Shown piece by piece: positions 1 through 10,557 of a DNA stretch of 48,026 bases. Within the stretch, counting starts at the first letter, position 1. Every line of letters begins with the position of its first letter. The DNA comes from Diatrype stigma (taxonomy: Eukaryota; Ascomycota; Sordariomycetes; Xylariales; Diatrypaceae). Under the pieces are notes generated by a model that saw nothing but the letters and a program-made list of their open reading frames with translations, had not been told where the DNA came from and searched no databases. Location of the stretch: the NCBI GenBank assembly GCA_022225965.2, contig JAKJXP020000175.1, forward strand, positions 1 to 48,026, in the 5' to 3' direction. A program made the position numbers and the translations under genes.

Positions 1-869
1 CCCCCCCCCTAGAACAACAACAATTGCAATACTCGATTTCATAACAACGACATAACGTTCATACCTATAAGGGGTGGCACGCTGGCGTTTAGGTAGTGTC
101 CATTAAGTTACAGTGGACTGCGTGCGAAGCTTTAGGGCAGTTTGCGATTACCTCGGAATTGATATTTAACGGTGTTTTATCTTTATACTTCACTTATACG
201 TTATTCCGCCAAAAGAAATCGCAAAAATAATCGGACTTCGGGAATTACTAGATTTGTACATAAATTTAATAATACAAGTGAAGCATTAATTAGGAATTGT
301 ATTATTTGGAGATTATTTGTAAGGAAGCAGTAAGTGCAAGAGGGTGGCAGCGCATTTGGACGGAGCGGTGCCACTTGGCATTTGGAAACTAAGGTGTGAA
401 AACTAAGGTGTGAATAGGAGTACTCAATATGTTTTCCCCTTTCAACCCCTTGTCTAGTGAAAGCTAAAATAGTATGCTTTTTACTTTATGAATATTCTCA
501 TTGTAAGAAACCTTATCCATTATAGTTCATCTCTTCTAAACGAGCTAGCGAAAGCTCACAATGGTATAGTTGTCGTTTCGTTATCAACTGACTTTTCACG
601 GAGATTCATGAAGTGTAGAGCTTCTAATCTCCATAAGCCCGAAAAGCTATAAATACTTCCCTACCTCCCAGTTCGAATGATGTCCCCTCCTTTGCTTTCC
701 ATATGTTCTCCATCCATCCTACGATACCTACCTCTTACTTCTGGCTATATATAGTGGAATATATGCCACAATCGCTCTTTTACCTAGCTACATTTCCTAT
801 TCCAAGATCAAATTGTATATATATACCTTTCATTCCTAAGACTACATTTCTTGCTACGAAGCTGACAGA
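1..869. other. Non-coding 5' stretch of window
   Basis: No supported gene. The sequence opens with a C run. A 13-base direct repeat (aactaaggtgtga) occurs at 387-399 and 401-413. The stretch is moderately AT-rich but still contains many CpA and TpG, so it does not look RIP-mutated like the later AT-rich blocks. Its last part should hold the promoter and 5' UTR of the gene starting at 870. Confidence 0.5.
746..753 (+). promoter_or_regulatory. TATA-like box upstream of the 870-1872 gene
   Basis: TATATATA lies about 120 bases before the proposed start codon, in a pyrimidine-rich context. Position and sequence fit a core promoter element, but only sequence similarity supports this. Confidence 0.3.
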
Positions 870-1872
870 ATGAGTTGCCACGTAAGTTTTGTAGTTTTTA
901 TCTTTTGAATCTCATAGAATCCCATACTAACGAGGTACTAGGCTCGCTGCAATGGGCAAACATGCTCCAACGACACCTTCATGAGTTGCTTATGCCCTGA
1001 ACATCACAGGCAAGAAAGGGCATTATATTTTTACTACAAAGAACACGAAGCGTGCTACGAATTCGCTAAACAGGGTGCGGAAACTGGAGAACAACTAGCC
1101 AGAGCTCACAAGCACCTTACCATCACGATATGTGCGAGATTGCTCCATACGGAGTGGTTCTTTGACAACGATGCCGACCCGGGCCATGAGCATTGGTACA
1201 AGGGACTCGTATACGATAGGCTTTGCCTGCACGGGAGCATCTTTGATTTGGACCTTGCTTTCATCAACGATAATGTCGAGGAGGAGATCATCTCCCGGCT
1301 CAAGGAAGAGGTGCCAAAGGCAGGCCCTGACTGGCCTAAACGTAAGTGCTCATCACTGACATATCCACCCTTCCCCCATTTCCACCTGTCGAAGACTAAC
1401 AGATTCCATAGAAGAGAACAGATCTGAACTCTTTGGACCCATGCCTTCTATTAAAATCACTGAAGTAGGAACCCCCGGCTCCCATTGCCGCCAAAAACCA
1501 AAGGAGCCGGAGTTCGAGTGGTGGGAAGGCCATGCAACCGTCGCGGTATGGGATTGCGATGCGGCCATCGAACACGACCCATACTGGCACGACGAGCCTG
1601 ACAAGGACAGGCCCGACTATGATCACTCCCTAATAAAAGTGGCGGAGGAAAAGATGTAACTTCATGGCTTATTGGGTGGCGACACAGATCTTGATTGCTA
1701 ACATACTCACAGAAAAAATCGCAAACTCGCCTGGCTGCGTACAGTGGCCGCCGCCACATATAGATGGCTGTATGCGCTATCTTTGGCAAAGCCTAATATT
1801 GGCCCGATTCTTGCGGAGTTCGGAATTTCAGATTGTGGGAGAGTTACCTACACGAGCTTCGGAGATTCTTGA
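870..1872 (+). CDS. Unknown 271-aa protein, four exons, Cys-rich N-terminus
   Basis: I do not recognise the family. The model joins exons 870-881, 942-1341, 1412-1655 and 1713-1872 (816 nt, 271 aa). Introns are 60, 70 and 57 nt, with donors gtaagt, gtaagt and gtaact, branch-like ctaac before each acceptor, and acceptors tag, tag and cag. Each junction keeps one frame open to the TGA at 1870-1872, which is good evidence for the model. The first exon codes only four residues (MSCH). Exon 2 continues with ARCNGQTCSNDTF, so the first 22 residues carry five cysteines, including CLC near residue 20. There is no signal peptide or membrane segment. The middle is acidic and rich in Trp, His and Tyr. 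The last 50 residues (exon 4) are basic, then hydrophobic. Without the first exon the reading would start at the internal Met at 981 and lose most of the cysteine cluster. Confidence 0.7.
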
Positions 1873-3385
1873 ATATGGGCCAACGTACTATTACAACCAC
1901 TTGCTATCCTGCAGGCGAATAAGCCGATATCCCATATTCCCACATATAAACTAGCGTGGGGGCGTTTGGGACTATATAAGAGCCTCTCCCCTCCTCCCTC
2001 CCCCCTACCTAACAGTTGTTCTGTCACACCCGGCACCAAAGCACATGACAGGTTCAGGGAGCCAGTGGTATACAACATATTATAAACAGCAGCTAGTTGT
2101 TTGCGAATTGGAAATATATCTTCAAGACAGGATAACATGGTGTGTTCTCTTTGATGTTTGCAAAGTGTAATGGTCTATTGTATAATATCTAGTGACTGGT
2201 GTAATCGTGTTAGAAGCCCAATGTAGGTCCCAAGACCTACTGAAACCAAGAGTAGAAGTGCTGCAGTATCCGAACTATGCGTACAAAGAAGGGGCCTTTA
2301 CCAATTGGAAGAAACCAGTAACAGATCACCAACGGGAATGGAACGGATGGGAGACAATAAGACAACGAACATGTTGCTCGGAACTACTCAGGCAAGCAAG
2401 CAGTCAGGTAGAGGTGATGGTAGGTACCTACATACATGTACGGGTAGTGAAGCCTTAGAACGTATATAGTTCTTGTGAAGGAAGGCATTAGCCCCTGATG
2501 TCATTTCCTGGCCTCACCTCACCTGCCAACATCGAAGCCCAAAGTCCCAGCACGCACTGAAGGCCCGCTATGTCCCAAAGAACATACATAGGATTTACCT
2601 GCAATGGAGTGGTTAACAGCTTCTTGACAACAATACTTGATGTTTTCTCATATCGTCACGGGCGATTATCTCTCAAAACTGATCTGTGAACCCTGGCGAC
2701 CTTATAAACCGACCTTATAAACCGACCTCACGAACCGCCCCCCCCCCCCCCCAACCCTCCTAGGTACCTTTCCCTAAACAGGTCCCTCCTTTGATAAATT
2801 CTACCCCCAGGCGATGTCACTAATGCGGGTATATGTGCCTTGTGCTTGACCACAACAAGACCTTTGTCCCCCAGCAGTGGTCCATGCCTCTGCCTACACA
2901 AGTAGACACCTCGTGGCCTTGAAACTGTGTGTGCCCTGTCCGTCAGCCACCCAAGCCCTGCTGCCCACGTTTTTTATTTCTACAAAAAAACACTTTCCCA
3001 TCATCACCCCAGCTGGAGAAGCTACCTCTGACTTGTGGTTTCATAAAGTCTCTCCTTCTTCGGACTCTGCTTCCTCTACTCAGGCGAACAGCTTTGGTCA
3101 TCCATACCCGCGTACGCATGTGAGTTTATCCCTTCAGTTGTTTCCCGCTCAGTTCTTCAGCATCAGCATCAGCATCAGCATCACTGCCCTCGATTCATAC
3201 TATCCAAGACAGTGACGAGACCTTCTGCGCTCTTGATAACTACTTCGCAAACATATCTTGACTTTCGCAGTCTCTTCATGCTTCTATCGAACCTCGCGTC
3301 GCCTTGCCATCTTCGCTCCACCATCTAACGGATACCACTAACGTGTTTTTACGTATATTAGTCTGAAGCAACACCCTCTCCCACG
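1873..3385. other. Intergenic region with poly-C tract
   Basis: No supported gene. The open frames here use non-ATG starts or are short and repetitive. It contains a tandem pair of gaccttataaacc around 2698-2723 and a 15-base C run. The 3' part, from about 2880, is pyrimidine-rich with a cagcat triplet run near 3160-3182, typical of a fungal 5' UTR. A 5' UTR intron from the gtgagt near 3120 to the tag near 3361 is possible but not demonstrable. Confidence 0.5.
2738..2752 (+). repeat. Poly-C run (15 C)
   Basis: Uninterrupted C homopolymer between two short repeated motifs. Length in such tracts is prone to sequencing and replication slippage. Confidence 0.9.
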
Positions 3386-5996
3386 ATGGCGCATGAACTC
3401 GCCGCACACGGCGGTGGAGTTGGAGATGCCACCTTCGTCACCCGCAGCATTCCCGATATCTCTCCCAATGCCGGACTAGTTGCGCTCTGCACCGTCCCCG
3501 GCAACAGAGCCGGCCCGGATGATCTCGGATGGCATATCGCTGATTTCCTCGCATTCAAGACCATATTGGGCGGATACCTTCATGAGAACGCCCAGACTTG
3601 GTTGGCCCATTGCGACATTGCCAAGCTCATCAAAGCGAACCCCGAGGCTTATACCCACGGAGCTGACCGTCGCATTTTCAGCCCAGGCAAGCTAACAGAC
3701 AACATTCGTGTCGAGTCTCCAGCAGCTGTCCTCATCAAGGAGTTCTCTGCGGCTATCACCAAGACAGTCGATATTGTCAAGAAGTATGAATATGACTTGG
3801 TCATCATCATTTGTGGCCCTACCACTCTTGAGCAGGATGCCTATTTCGGCAATGCCATCTACAGACCTTACATTAGTAGCACTGATATACGAGCTGCTAT
3901 TGGTTCTGATGACTGCAGTGCCATGGTAATCACTCCTGCTTTGTTCTCGGCGGGCTGGCAAGTCAATCCGTCTTTCTGCAGACATGCCAGGTTCAACCCA
4001 CGCGTCGAACGCGTACACTTCATGGCGAAACAGTTCGGCGCCATCTTCGCGAGATCGATCGTGGACAAGGTTACTAGCTGGGATTGCCCGATGTTGGACT
4101 CGAGCCGAGTCGACCCTACTCGAAAGGGTAAGGTTCGCTATCCCGGATTCCAGAAAGCCTCCCCGGAGAATACTATGTTGCAGGTTGCATTGCAAAGCGC
4201 GTTGGCGGCACGACTGATGCAGGAGCACTCTGATCATTCCTTCTCTTTCGATGGTAGCAATGACGACTGGGTGAAGCTAATCCGTACCCGCAAACATCGT
4301 ACACTTGCAGAACACCAGCACGAGTGGGAGAAGCTTCCAACAGCACAGACTCCGGTTAGTATTGATCCGGATCGGCTTTACCAAGGGAACGTGTTTGGTG
4401 GAGTCAAGGCCTCCCAACTGGCTCACCTCAAGCACCTGATCCGAGACTCCCTGATGATGTGGCAGGGTGTCTGGGTTAACGAGTTGGGAAGGGGCGCTAG
4501 AGCGAAGTTTCAGGAGTTCTTGTTCGATGAGGACCCTCACGAGAGCGATTGTCTAGAGATGGTCTATGTCATGGAGCAACGCTCCACCCTGCTTGTGATG
4601 GGGGATCTACTGGTCGACCTCTTCAACCTTCCTGTCCCAGACGGCAAGCGCTGCCGCGATTATGATGGCACTTCCGCCCAGTCTGGAAGAACTGGCCTGA
4701 CCTTTGATCTCATGTGCAAAAGCATCCCTGGGGTCAACCTGCACCCTGACCGAAGTGTCTACAAGTTCGGGAAAATCCAGGCCCCTCATTATCGCGATGC
4801 CCACTACGTAGTGACAGCATTGGGTGAACTGTACACGGACTCGACTAGTTTGGATGCTGCAGTTGGACGTATTCGAAATCGTAGGTGATTACCATGCATT
4901 GTCTGCACGACTTGAGCTAATCATCTCTTTAGTCTTCGACGTTATCAAAGATCGCCAGCTCAGACTACTCTTCGAGAATCCAGATATTCGACAGAAGTGT
5001 AGGCTTTGGCTTACGGCGATCAACATGCCAGTCTTATCTGTTCCACGTTTCAATACCCCGAGACTGGCCTACGAGGACAGCAGCGCCCTGCCCAATATCG
5101 TCATGTCAGCTTTGAGCATTAGTAGACCTACTACGAGCCACGGAATGTCTGACAACCACAGACACGCTGAGAACAAGACCACGGGGAGCACTCAGGTTCA
5201 GAAGGGACCTTTTACTGCGAGCCATGGAGTGTCTAACAATCATGGACACGTTGAGAATAAGATCGCAGTGAGCACCAAGGCTGAGGAGAAATCTTCTCCT
5301 GTCAAAGGCAGCGTTGCTCTGGATAAACGACCTGGAAACGTCATTGTCCAAGGCAAGGCTGGTATTTCTCTCAGTGGCATGACTGCTACTTCCATGGGTA
5401 CTTCCAAGGGTACTTCTGACGGCATTTCTGACGACACTACTGACCGCGCTTCGAACGACACTCTTACCAAGCTTGGTATCCGACAGAAGGCCATGGCATA
5501 CGTGACTGGTAACATAGCGATCGTGTCACCTGAAGACGCGAAGCTCGCATTGGAGATGTGCCCTGACTTGAAAGATGCCTTGTTGAATCGCATGCTGACG
5601 GGCGAAACCATTGATCCTCCCCCCTCGACCACCCAAACTCCAGTGCGTCAGAGTGTCACTTCTGCTTTCCCTTCCACCCAAGAGCGTGGCGACTCCCGAA
5701 CTACTACTGGGGATCCAGAGCAGACAACGGATGAGGGACAGGCTGTCATTCCGAAGCTCTGGGTTCGGCCTGACATGAGAGGTGAAGAGGGTACCAGTTC
5801 CGCTCTTCACTCGACCCAAGTGCGTGGCGACCCCCAGACCACCACCAGTGACCCAAAGAAGCTTGCGGATGAGGGACGTGCTGCTTTTCAGGTCCAGCCT
5901 GTCCTTTGGCCTCACTTGAGCGGTCGCCAGAATACCAATTCTTCTCTTTCTTCCACCCAACCGCGTGGCGATCCACAAGGTACCACCAAGAAATGA
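3386..5996 (+). CDS. Unknown 852-aa protein with repetitive C-terminal tail
   Basis: Two exons, 3386-4880 and 4933-5996, joined across a 52-nt intron (donor gtaggt, branch gagctaatc, acceptor tttag). The junction restores one frame: without it the first frame stops at 4888, and the second has no convincing start. The ATG has a good context (cacgATGg). Residues 1 to about 560 look globular and mixed alpha/beta. A hydrophobic strand (DLVIIICGPTTLEQ) lies near residue 140. I cannot place it in a family. From about residue 600 the protein is low-complexity, Ser/Thr-rich and polar: first two related segments with SHG(M/V)S(D/N)NH, then three copies of a 46-47-residue unit containing TQxRGD, TTxDP and DEG. 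There is no signal peptide, so the tail is probably cytoplasmic or nuclear despite the RGD tripeptides. Confidence 0.8.
5671..5990 (+). repeat. In-gene repeat, 138-141 bp period, three copies
   Basis: The core cgtggc recurs at 5685, 5823 and 5964. Each copy encodes TQ-x-RGD followed by a TT(T)-rich stretch; the third copy is cut short by the stop codon. The period is a multiple of three, so copy number can change without a frameshift. Copies have diverged, which suggests an old expansion. Confidence 0.8.
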
Positions 5997-7115
5997 CACA
6001 GAGAAGACAACGAATGAAGGGCAGACTATTACTCCGAGCGAGACCTATGTTTAGCTTGCTTCACTTGAGACGGCGTCAGCATTAGGATTTGCCTAATGAC
6101 CCTTCCGGTTGGTTCTCGACGATAACTACCGCGAACCGCGTTTAGTCTCGATTTCATCTCATCACTCATCACTGTAGGTTCGTTCGACTTGGCCAAGGAG
6201 ATATGTTTCTGAGGATCTCTGGTCTATGTCCACGAGGACACACGCACGAGTTCGCGTTGGTTAAGGATATATCTTTGATAGTCCTTTGGTTTGCGATTTC
6301 GTTATGAATGTACTGCGGATGGATGTAGATGAACAGACTCTAAAGTCTGCTCGTATTTCCCGAGGTGGCACTTTTTTAGACGAGGCCCAAGTCCAAGATA
6401 GCCATTGAAATCAATATGACTAGGTTTGACCAAATTCTTTAGTTCCTAATCGTCTGCACAACCCCTCATCCCCCAACTTGAGATTGAGAGCCACGGCATT
6501 TCTGTGGAAGGAAGACGACCCTAAGTGACTACAGTAGCTCCGAAATATTTCGTTTATATCTGCATCTAGGGGTATACTGAAGAGGCTTGTTCCAAGTCAT
6601 GTTATCTATCGTCTAGAGCTCCAGGTTTTGTAGGTTAATCCATTACAAAGCCACAGATTCACCTCGTTATTTATCCCTTGTAGCCTGCTTTGTTACCCAA
6701 AGACACTATCACCACCTAGAACTATCTCCCAAACGATAACAGTTTACTTTATATTTGCGTATGGGTAGATGCCTTCTAGGATGGCTAATGAGCATTACTG
6801 ATTGATGTCTTGTTCTTAGCTGATGACCTTTAGGCACCAACTCGACCAAGGGCCCTCATGGGACAATCGATATCTAGGTCGATGGATGACAGCACGGACT
6901 TCCCATGCCCTTTCTTTTGATTGGTGTGTGGATTGGTCGGCTGTATGTACCAGTATATCATCTTTTGAAGCACCTAGAAGTATGCACATGAAGCAAACAC
7001 TACAACGAAAGCCCCCGCAGATATCGCCATCCCCATCCTTCCATGCATGCACCCAGAACTCCGCTAATCAAGAAAAAAGAGATAAAATGAATTCTCTTCT
7101 CGAACTTCCTCCCTT
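5997..7115. other. Intergenic region, convergent gene ends
   Basis: No gene supported. It lies between the 3' end of the plus-strand 852-aa gene and the 3' end of the minus-strand methyltransferase-like gene, so it should contain two terminators. Composition is ordinary, with no repeats noticed. Confidence 0.5.
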
Positions 7116-8603
7116 TCATTCCCCACCATCTCCACTCCCCTCCCTCCGCCGCAGCGCCTCCGCCCTCCTCCCGCGCTGGAACACGAACATCGCGTCGTCC
7201 TTGCCAGGGAAGGAGGGCAGCGGCACCTGGGCGACCTTGGTCCAGGCGGGCTCCTCAGCCGCCATGTACTCGTCCATGCTGCGGCCGAGGAAGCCGGTGT
7301 AGCCGTTGCGGTTCTGCGTGCCGACGACGGCGAGCGTGTCGCCCCGGTACGCCCGCAGCAGGCCCCGCGTGAACCCGCCCTCCTCGCCGCCCGCCACCCC
7401 GCCGCCTACGATCGGGTACACGACGAGCAGGACCCGGTCGTCGTCGATGCCTTCTTCATCTCCCGCGTCCTTGTTCTTGTCCTCGCCCCGAGAAGAAGAA
7501 GTCTTGGCCAACCACTCCGCCGCGTCCGCCTCGACCGTGTCCCGCACCCACATGGTGCGCCACACGCTCTGCTTGCTATCAACCGGTATTATCGCCACAT
7601 CACCACCACCACCACTTCGCGCCGCCGCCGCCGCCGCCTCGTAAGCCCGCAGCATGAACGTCCAGTACCCGTTCCCGGAGCCGGCGTCGACGATGGGGCG
7701 CCCCCCCGCCAGCACCCGCAGGATCTCCAGCGCCTCGTGCGACGGGCACGCGCACCCGAAATGGTGCATCAGGATCGGCAGGATCGGGTGGCCCCGGTGG
7801 CCCGCGCCCGGCGCCTCCTCCGACAGGTCGCAGGGCCCCGCCCACTCCAGGTTCCGGGACGCCCAGGCGGCGAACTGGAGGTAGGGGTTTGCTGGGGGGT
7901 AGGAGGGGGGCGACGGGGCTGTCTGTTGTTGTGGATCGGTGTTGTTATTGTTATCGTTGTTGGTGGTGGTGGTGGAGGAGGGACTTGTCGGGTTGTTCGG
8001 CTTCGGTTTCTTGGCCTTGACCTTGACCTTCGGGATCTCGAGGCCCGGGAGCAGCGCCGGGTGCAGGAACCGCTTGGACAGCAGGTAGTCGGCGACGCGC
8101 CGCCGCACCGAGTCCTTCTTCGCGTTGGCGGCGAAGCTGCGCAGGGCCGCGGGCGTCGCGGTCGTCGGGTCGAAGATCGACAGGTAGGCGTCGATGTCCG
8201 GCCTTCCGGGCGGGTTCCGGTGGGGGATCGGTTGCGGTTCCTCGTCGCCAGAGGAGGGGGCGGGCTCGGGGTCGCGATACCAAGCGTGCAGGTACTCGCC
8301 GGGGCCGCCGTCGCCGAGCGCCACGGCCTGCTGGGCCTGCGCCAGCGTCAGGCTGATGATGGCGTGGTAGACGAAGGTGTCGCCGGTCTTGCCGGTGCGC
8401 GCGCTGCGCTGCTGCGGCGGCGGCAGGGGCCGCAGGTGGAACGACTCGGCGATGGCCCCGTACAGGTCGTCTTTCTCGAGGCGCGCTGCCGCTCGCGCCT
8501 GGGCCGCGTGGTCTGCTGCGTACCGCGCGGGGTGCCATGTCGGCGAGCCCACGCAGTACGTGAAATGGTCGCCATCTCTCTCGGCGGCGGCAGCTGGGGC
8601 CAT
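7116..8603 (-). CDS. Putative SAM-dependent methyltransferase-like protein (495 aa)
   Basis: Single exon with an ATG at 8603 and very GC-rich codon use. The clearest motif is a Rossmann-type SAM-binding glycine loop, VDAGSGNGYWTF, at about residue 305, preceded by a predicted helix (EALEILRVLAGGRPI). Downstream comes an acidic strand-like segment (IIPVDSKQSVW) and a later hydrophobic strand (VLLVVYPIVGGG). Residues 205-235 are a linker rich in Pro, Thr, Asn and Gln, separating an N-terminal helical region from the catalytic-like domain. Family-level knowledge supports a class I methyltransferase fold; the substrate cannot be told. There is no signal peptide or membrane helix. It is not closely similar to the LaeA-like protein at 10558-12466. 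Confidence 0.75.
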   Translation of the reverse strand: MAPAAAAERDGDHFTYCVGSPTWHPARYAADHAAQARAAARLEKDDLYGAIAESFHLRPLPPPQQRSARTGKTGDTFVYHAIISLTLAQAQQAVALGDGGPGEYLHAWYRDPEPAPSSGDEEPQPIPHRNPPGRPDIDAYLSIFDPTTATPAALRSFAANAKKDSVRRRVADYLLSKRFLHPALLPGLEIPKVKVKAKKPKPNNPTSPSSTTTTNNDNNNNTDPQQQTAPSPPSYPPANPYLQFAAWASRNLEWAGPCDLSEEAPGAGHRGHPILPILMHHFGCACPSHEALEILRVLAGGRPIVDAGSGNGYWTFMLRAYEAAAAAARSGGGGDVAIIPVDSKQSVWRTMWVRDTVEADAAEWLAKTSSSRGEDKNKDAGDEEGIDDDRVLLVVYPIVGGGVAGGEEGGFTRGLLRAYRGDTLAVVGTQNRNGYTGFLGRSMDEYMAAEEPAWTKVAQVPLPSFPGKDDAMFVFQRGRRAEALRRREGSGDGGE

Positions 8604-10557
8604 TGTGGTGGAAGCGAAGAAGGCACTTGATTAATGTGTTGGGGAAAGCTGAGCACGGATTGGGATTGGAGGGGCTGAGGGGTTTGGAACTTCACGGTCT
8701 ACGGTTGTGACGTCGATCGATCTGTGAATGATTTGGTGGGATGGTGGGATGGTGGGATGGTGGGATGGTGGGATGGTGGGATGATGGTGGGGTAAGTACA
8801 ACGCTACAGTGGCTGAGTGGGTGAGCTCTGCCCCGCCATCTCAGGGGCCGTTGCAGGGTAAGTCGTCTCAAACTTGTGCGACGTTTAGTTGCTGTATTTG
8901 GTGTTCATCCACTATACAATCACCTCTGATTCACCAGTGCCCATGGGCCTCTTAGGTGTTGTTTGGTCTATGAAAAAATACGGCATGCAAGAATGCATAA
9001 CATTCTGGCTTCTAAGAATTGGGAAGTTTACTTATACGATCTACTTGCACAGGTCAGATTGACGAACACTCTAGAGAGGGGCGCGAACCCGGCATGAAGC
9101 CAATATTGGCAACGTACTGTCGCTAGGGCGACTGTTTCCGACAACCAGAGCACTGTTTCGCTGATCCACCCAGGCATTCCTAACATCATGAGATATGGCG
9201 TGCTCGTTATAGTGCGAAAGACTTCTTACTTTGCGCTCAAGCAAATGCCGGCACTATACGGAGACGCTCCAGGTAACCTAAGATGGCCTTCTAAGCGCTA
9301 TGGAAGGACTTCCAAATTAGATTGAAAGGGCGTAGAGGCTAATAACCATATATCCATATATACTAGTTACACACCTCTGCGGAGGCGGTTCTATGGAATG
9401 GGCTGCTCGCATATCACAGATCACGAAGTACACATACATGCAAGCGATGATTTCATGTGTGACGCCAACACGACCGCAGCCGCCCGTATCCTCGTTTAAC
9501 CCCCTGTCTGTTCTTGCCTTCTTTTCGCTATTGCTTGAATCTATTTCTGGCGAACGGCCCATGTAAAGTCGTGACATTGAATTATATCGAGTTTGGTACC
9601 AGTGCAATAGTGGCCCAAAGATGGGTCATAAACATTACCGACAGATACATCTATCTTTACCTAACCAAGAGCATCTTTATTAGTTGATTCGGGGAATACG
9701 TTCACCAATCAGCGTCACCGCCGGCCTTCCTTGGTACATCGTAGTATAATACTTCATTAAACACACTCATGACCTACCGAGGGTGTACCTCGGATGTGAA
9801 CAAGCTCAAATTGGGCTCGAGTGGTGTAACTTTGCAGGAGTGCTCCTCGTCGACCGGCCAGGAGCGACAGGCGTAAATTGCTATCAGTGACACCCCCTGA
9901 GCGCGACCTTCATATACAAAGGTTGTTACAGAGTGCTCGCCTTGTTCATAAGTATAGAGAACCTTGCATGCTCTGTACGCCCACACCTGGTCTAAGTGAG
10001 GCGGAACGAAGTTCCATTCTGTCACTGCTATCCCTCCTTTCCTTTCTTCGAAACCGCATACTGATCGGCCCTACCCGCAAGCCTCTGGCCCCAATTCGGG
10101 ATCATAGCAGCAGCTGTACTGCTGTGCTGTAGCATCTTACTTTTTAGTGCGCGGGTACCTCAGCGATTCGATCTTTGAACAACCATCGCAACTGCACCTA
10201 TCCGTCTCTTGACTTTTCGATTATTCATCAGCTATGTTAATGCAATTTGATTTGTTACCTACTCTCCATAAGAACTCCGAAGTGATAATCTGTAGGCGAG
10301 CCTGATCAAGGTCATGAGAACTGGCCGATGAGATCTAGAAGGAATGATGGACTTCTACGGATCGGGGCCTTCAGAACCGATCATTTAAACCCTTCAAAGC
10401 CCCTCTCAATCATGGTGTTGTTTGACTGTACGTAGTTATATGGAAACGCGCCACAACCAACTGCATCTTTGTATCACGTCCTTTTGAGTACAGGCAATGG
10501 ATTGATATCTCCCCCAGTTATCACTGATCACCTTTGCCTTTTCTCCCCTCTTTCGAA
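8604..10557. other. Intergenic region between divergent genes
   Basis: About 1.95 kb separating two divergently transcribed methyltransferase-type genes. It holds the GGGATGGT array near its left end. Open frames at 9317-9607 and 9774-10025 (minus) start on TTG or GTG and show no coding character. A short palindrome (gccaatattggc) and a small hairpin (gtcgctagggcgac) lie near 9100-9135. I tested this area as a tRNA and rejected it. Confidence 0.5.
8735..8792 (+). repeat. GGGATGGT tandem repeat, quadruplex-prone
   Basis: The 8-base unit ggtgggat is repeated about six times and ends with a variant (gatggtgggg). The plus strand carries many GGG/GG runs separated by two-base loops, fitting the pattern for intramolecular G-quadruplexes. 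It lies 130-190 bases upstream of the start codon of the minus-strand gene, in its probable promoter, on its non-template side as C-rich sequence. Confidence 0.85.

Noticed and set aside
1..420. Inverted-repeat element bounded by gtggcac ... gtgccac
   Set aside because: Only about ten bases pair and no target duplication was found.
2192..2458. 88-codon open frame
   Set aside because: Starts with GTG, no domain, no splice context; chance ORF.
9075..9185. tRNA-like gene on the minus strand (GGTTCGCGCC near a small hairpin)
   Set aside because: No matching acceptor stem, and the would-be T stem does not pair; no proper A box at the right distance.
10534..10557. Upstream extension of the LaeA-like protein by eight residues
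   Set aside because: The extension starts on TTG; the first ATG is at 10558.
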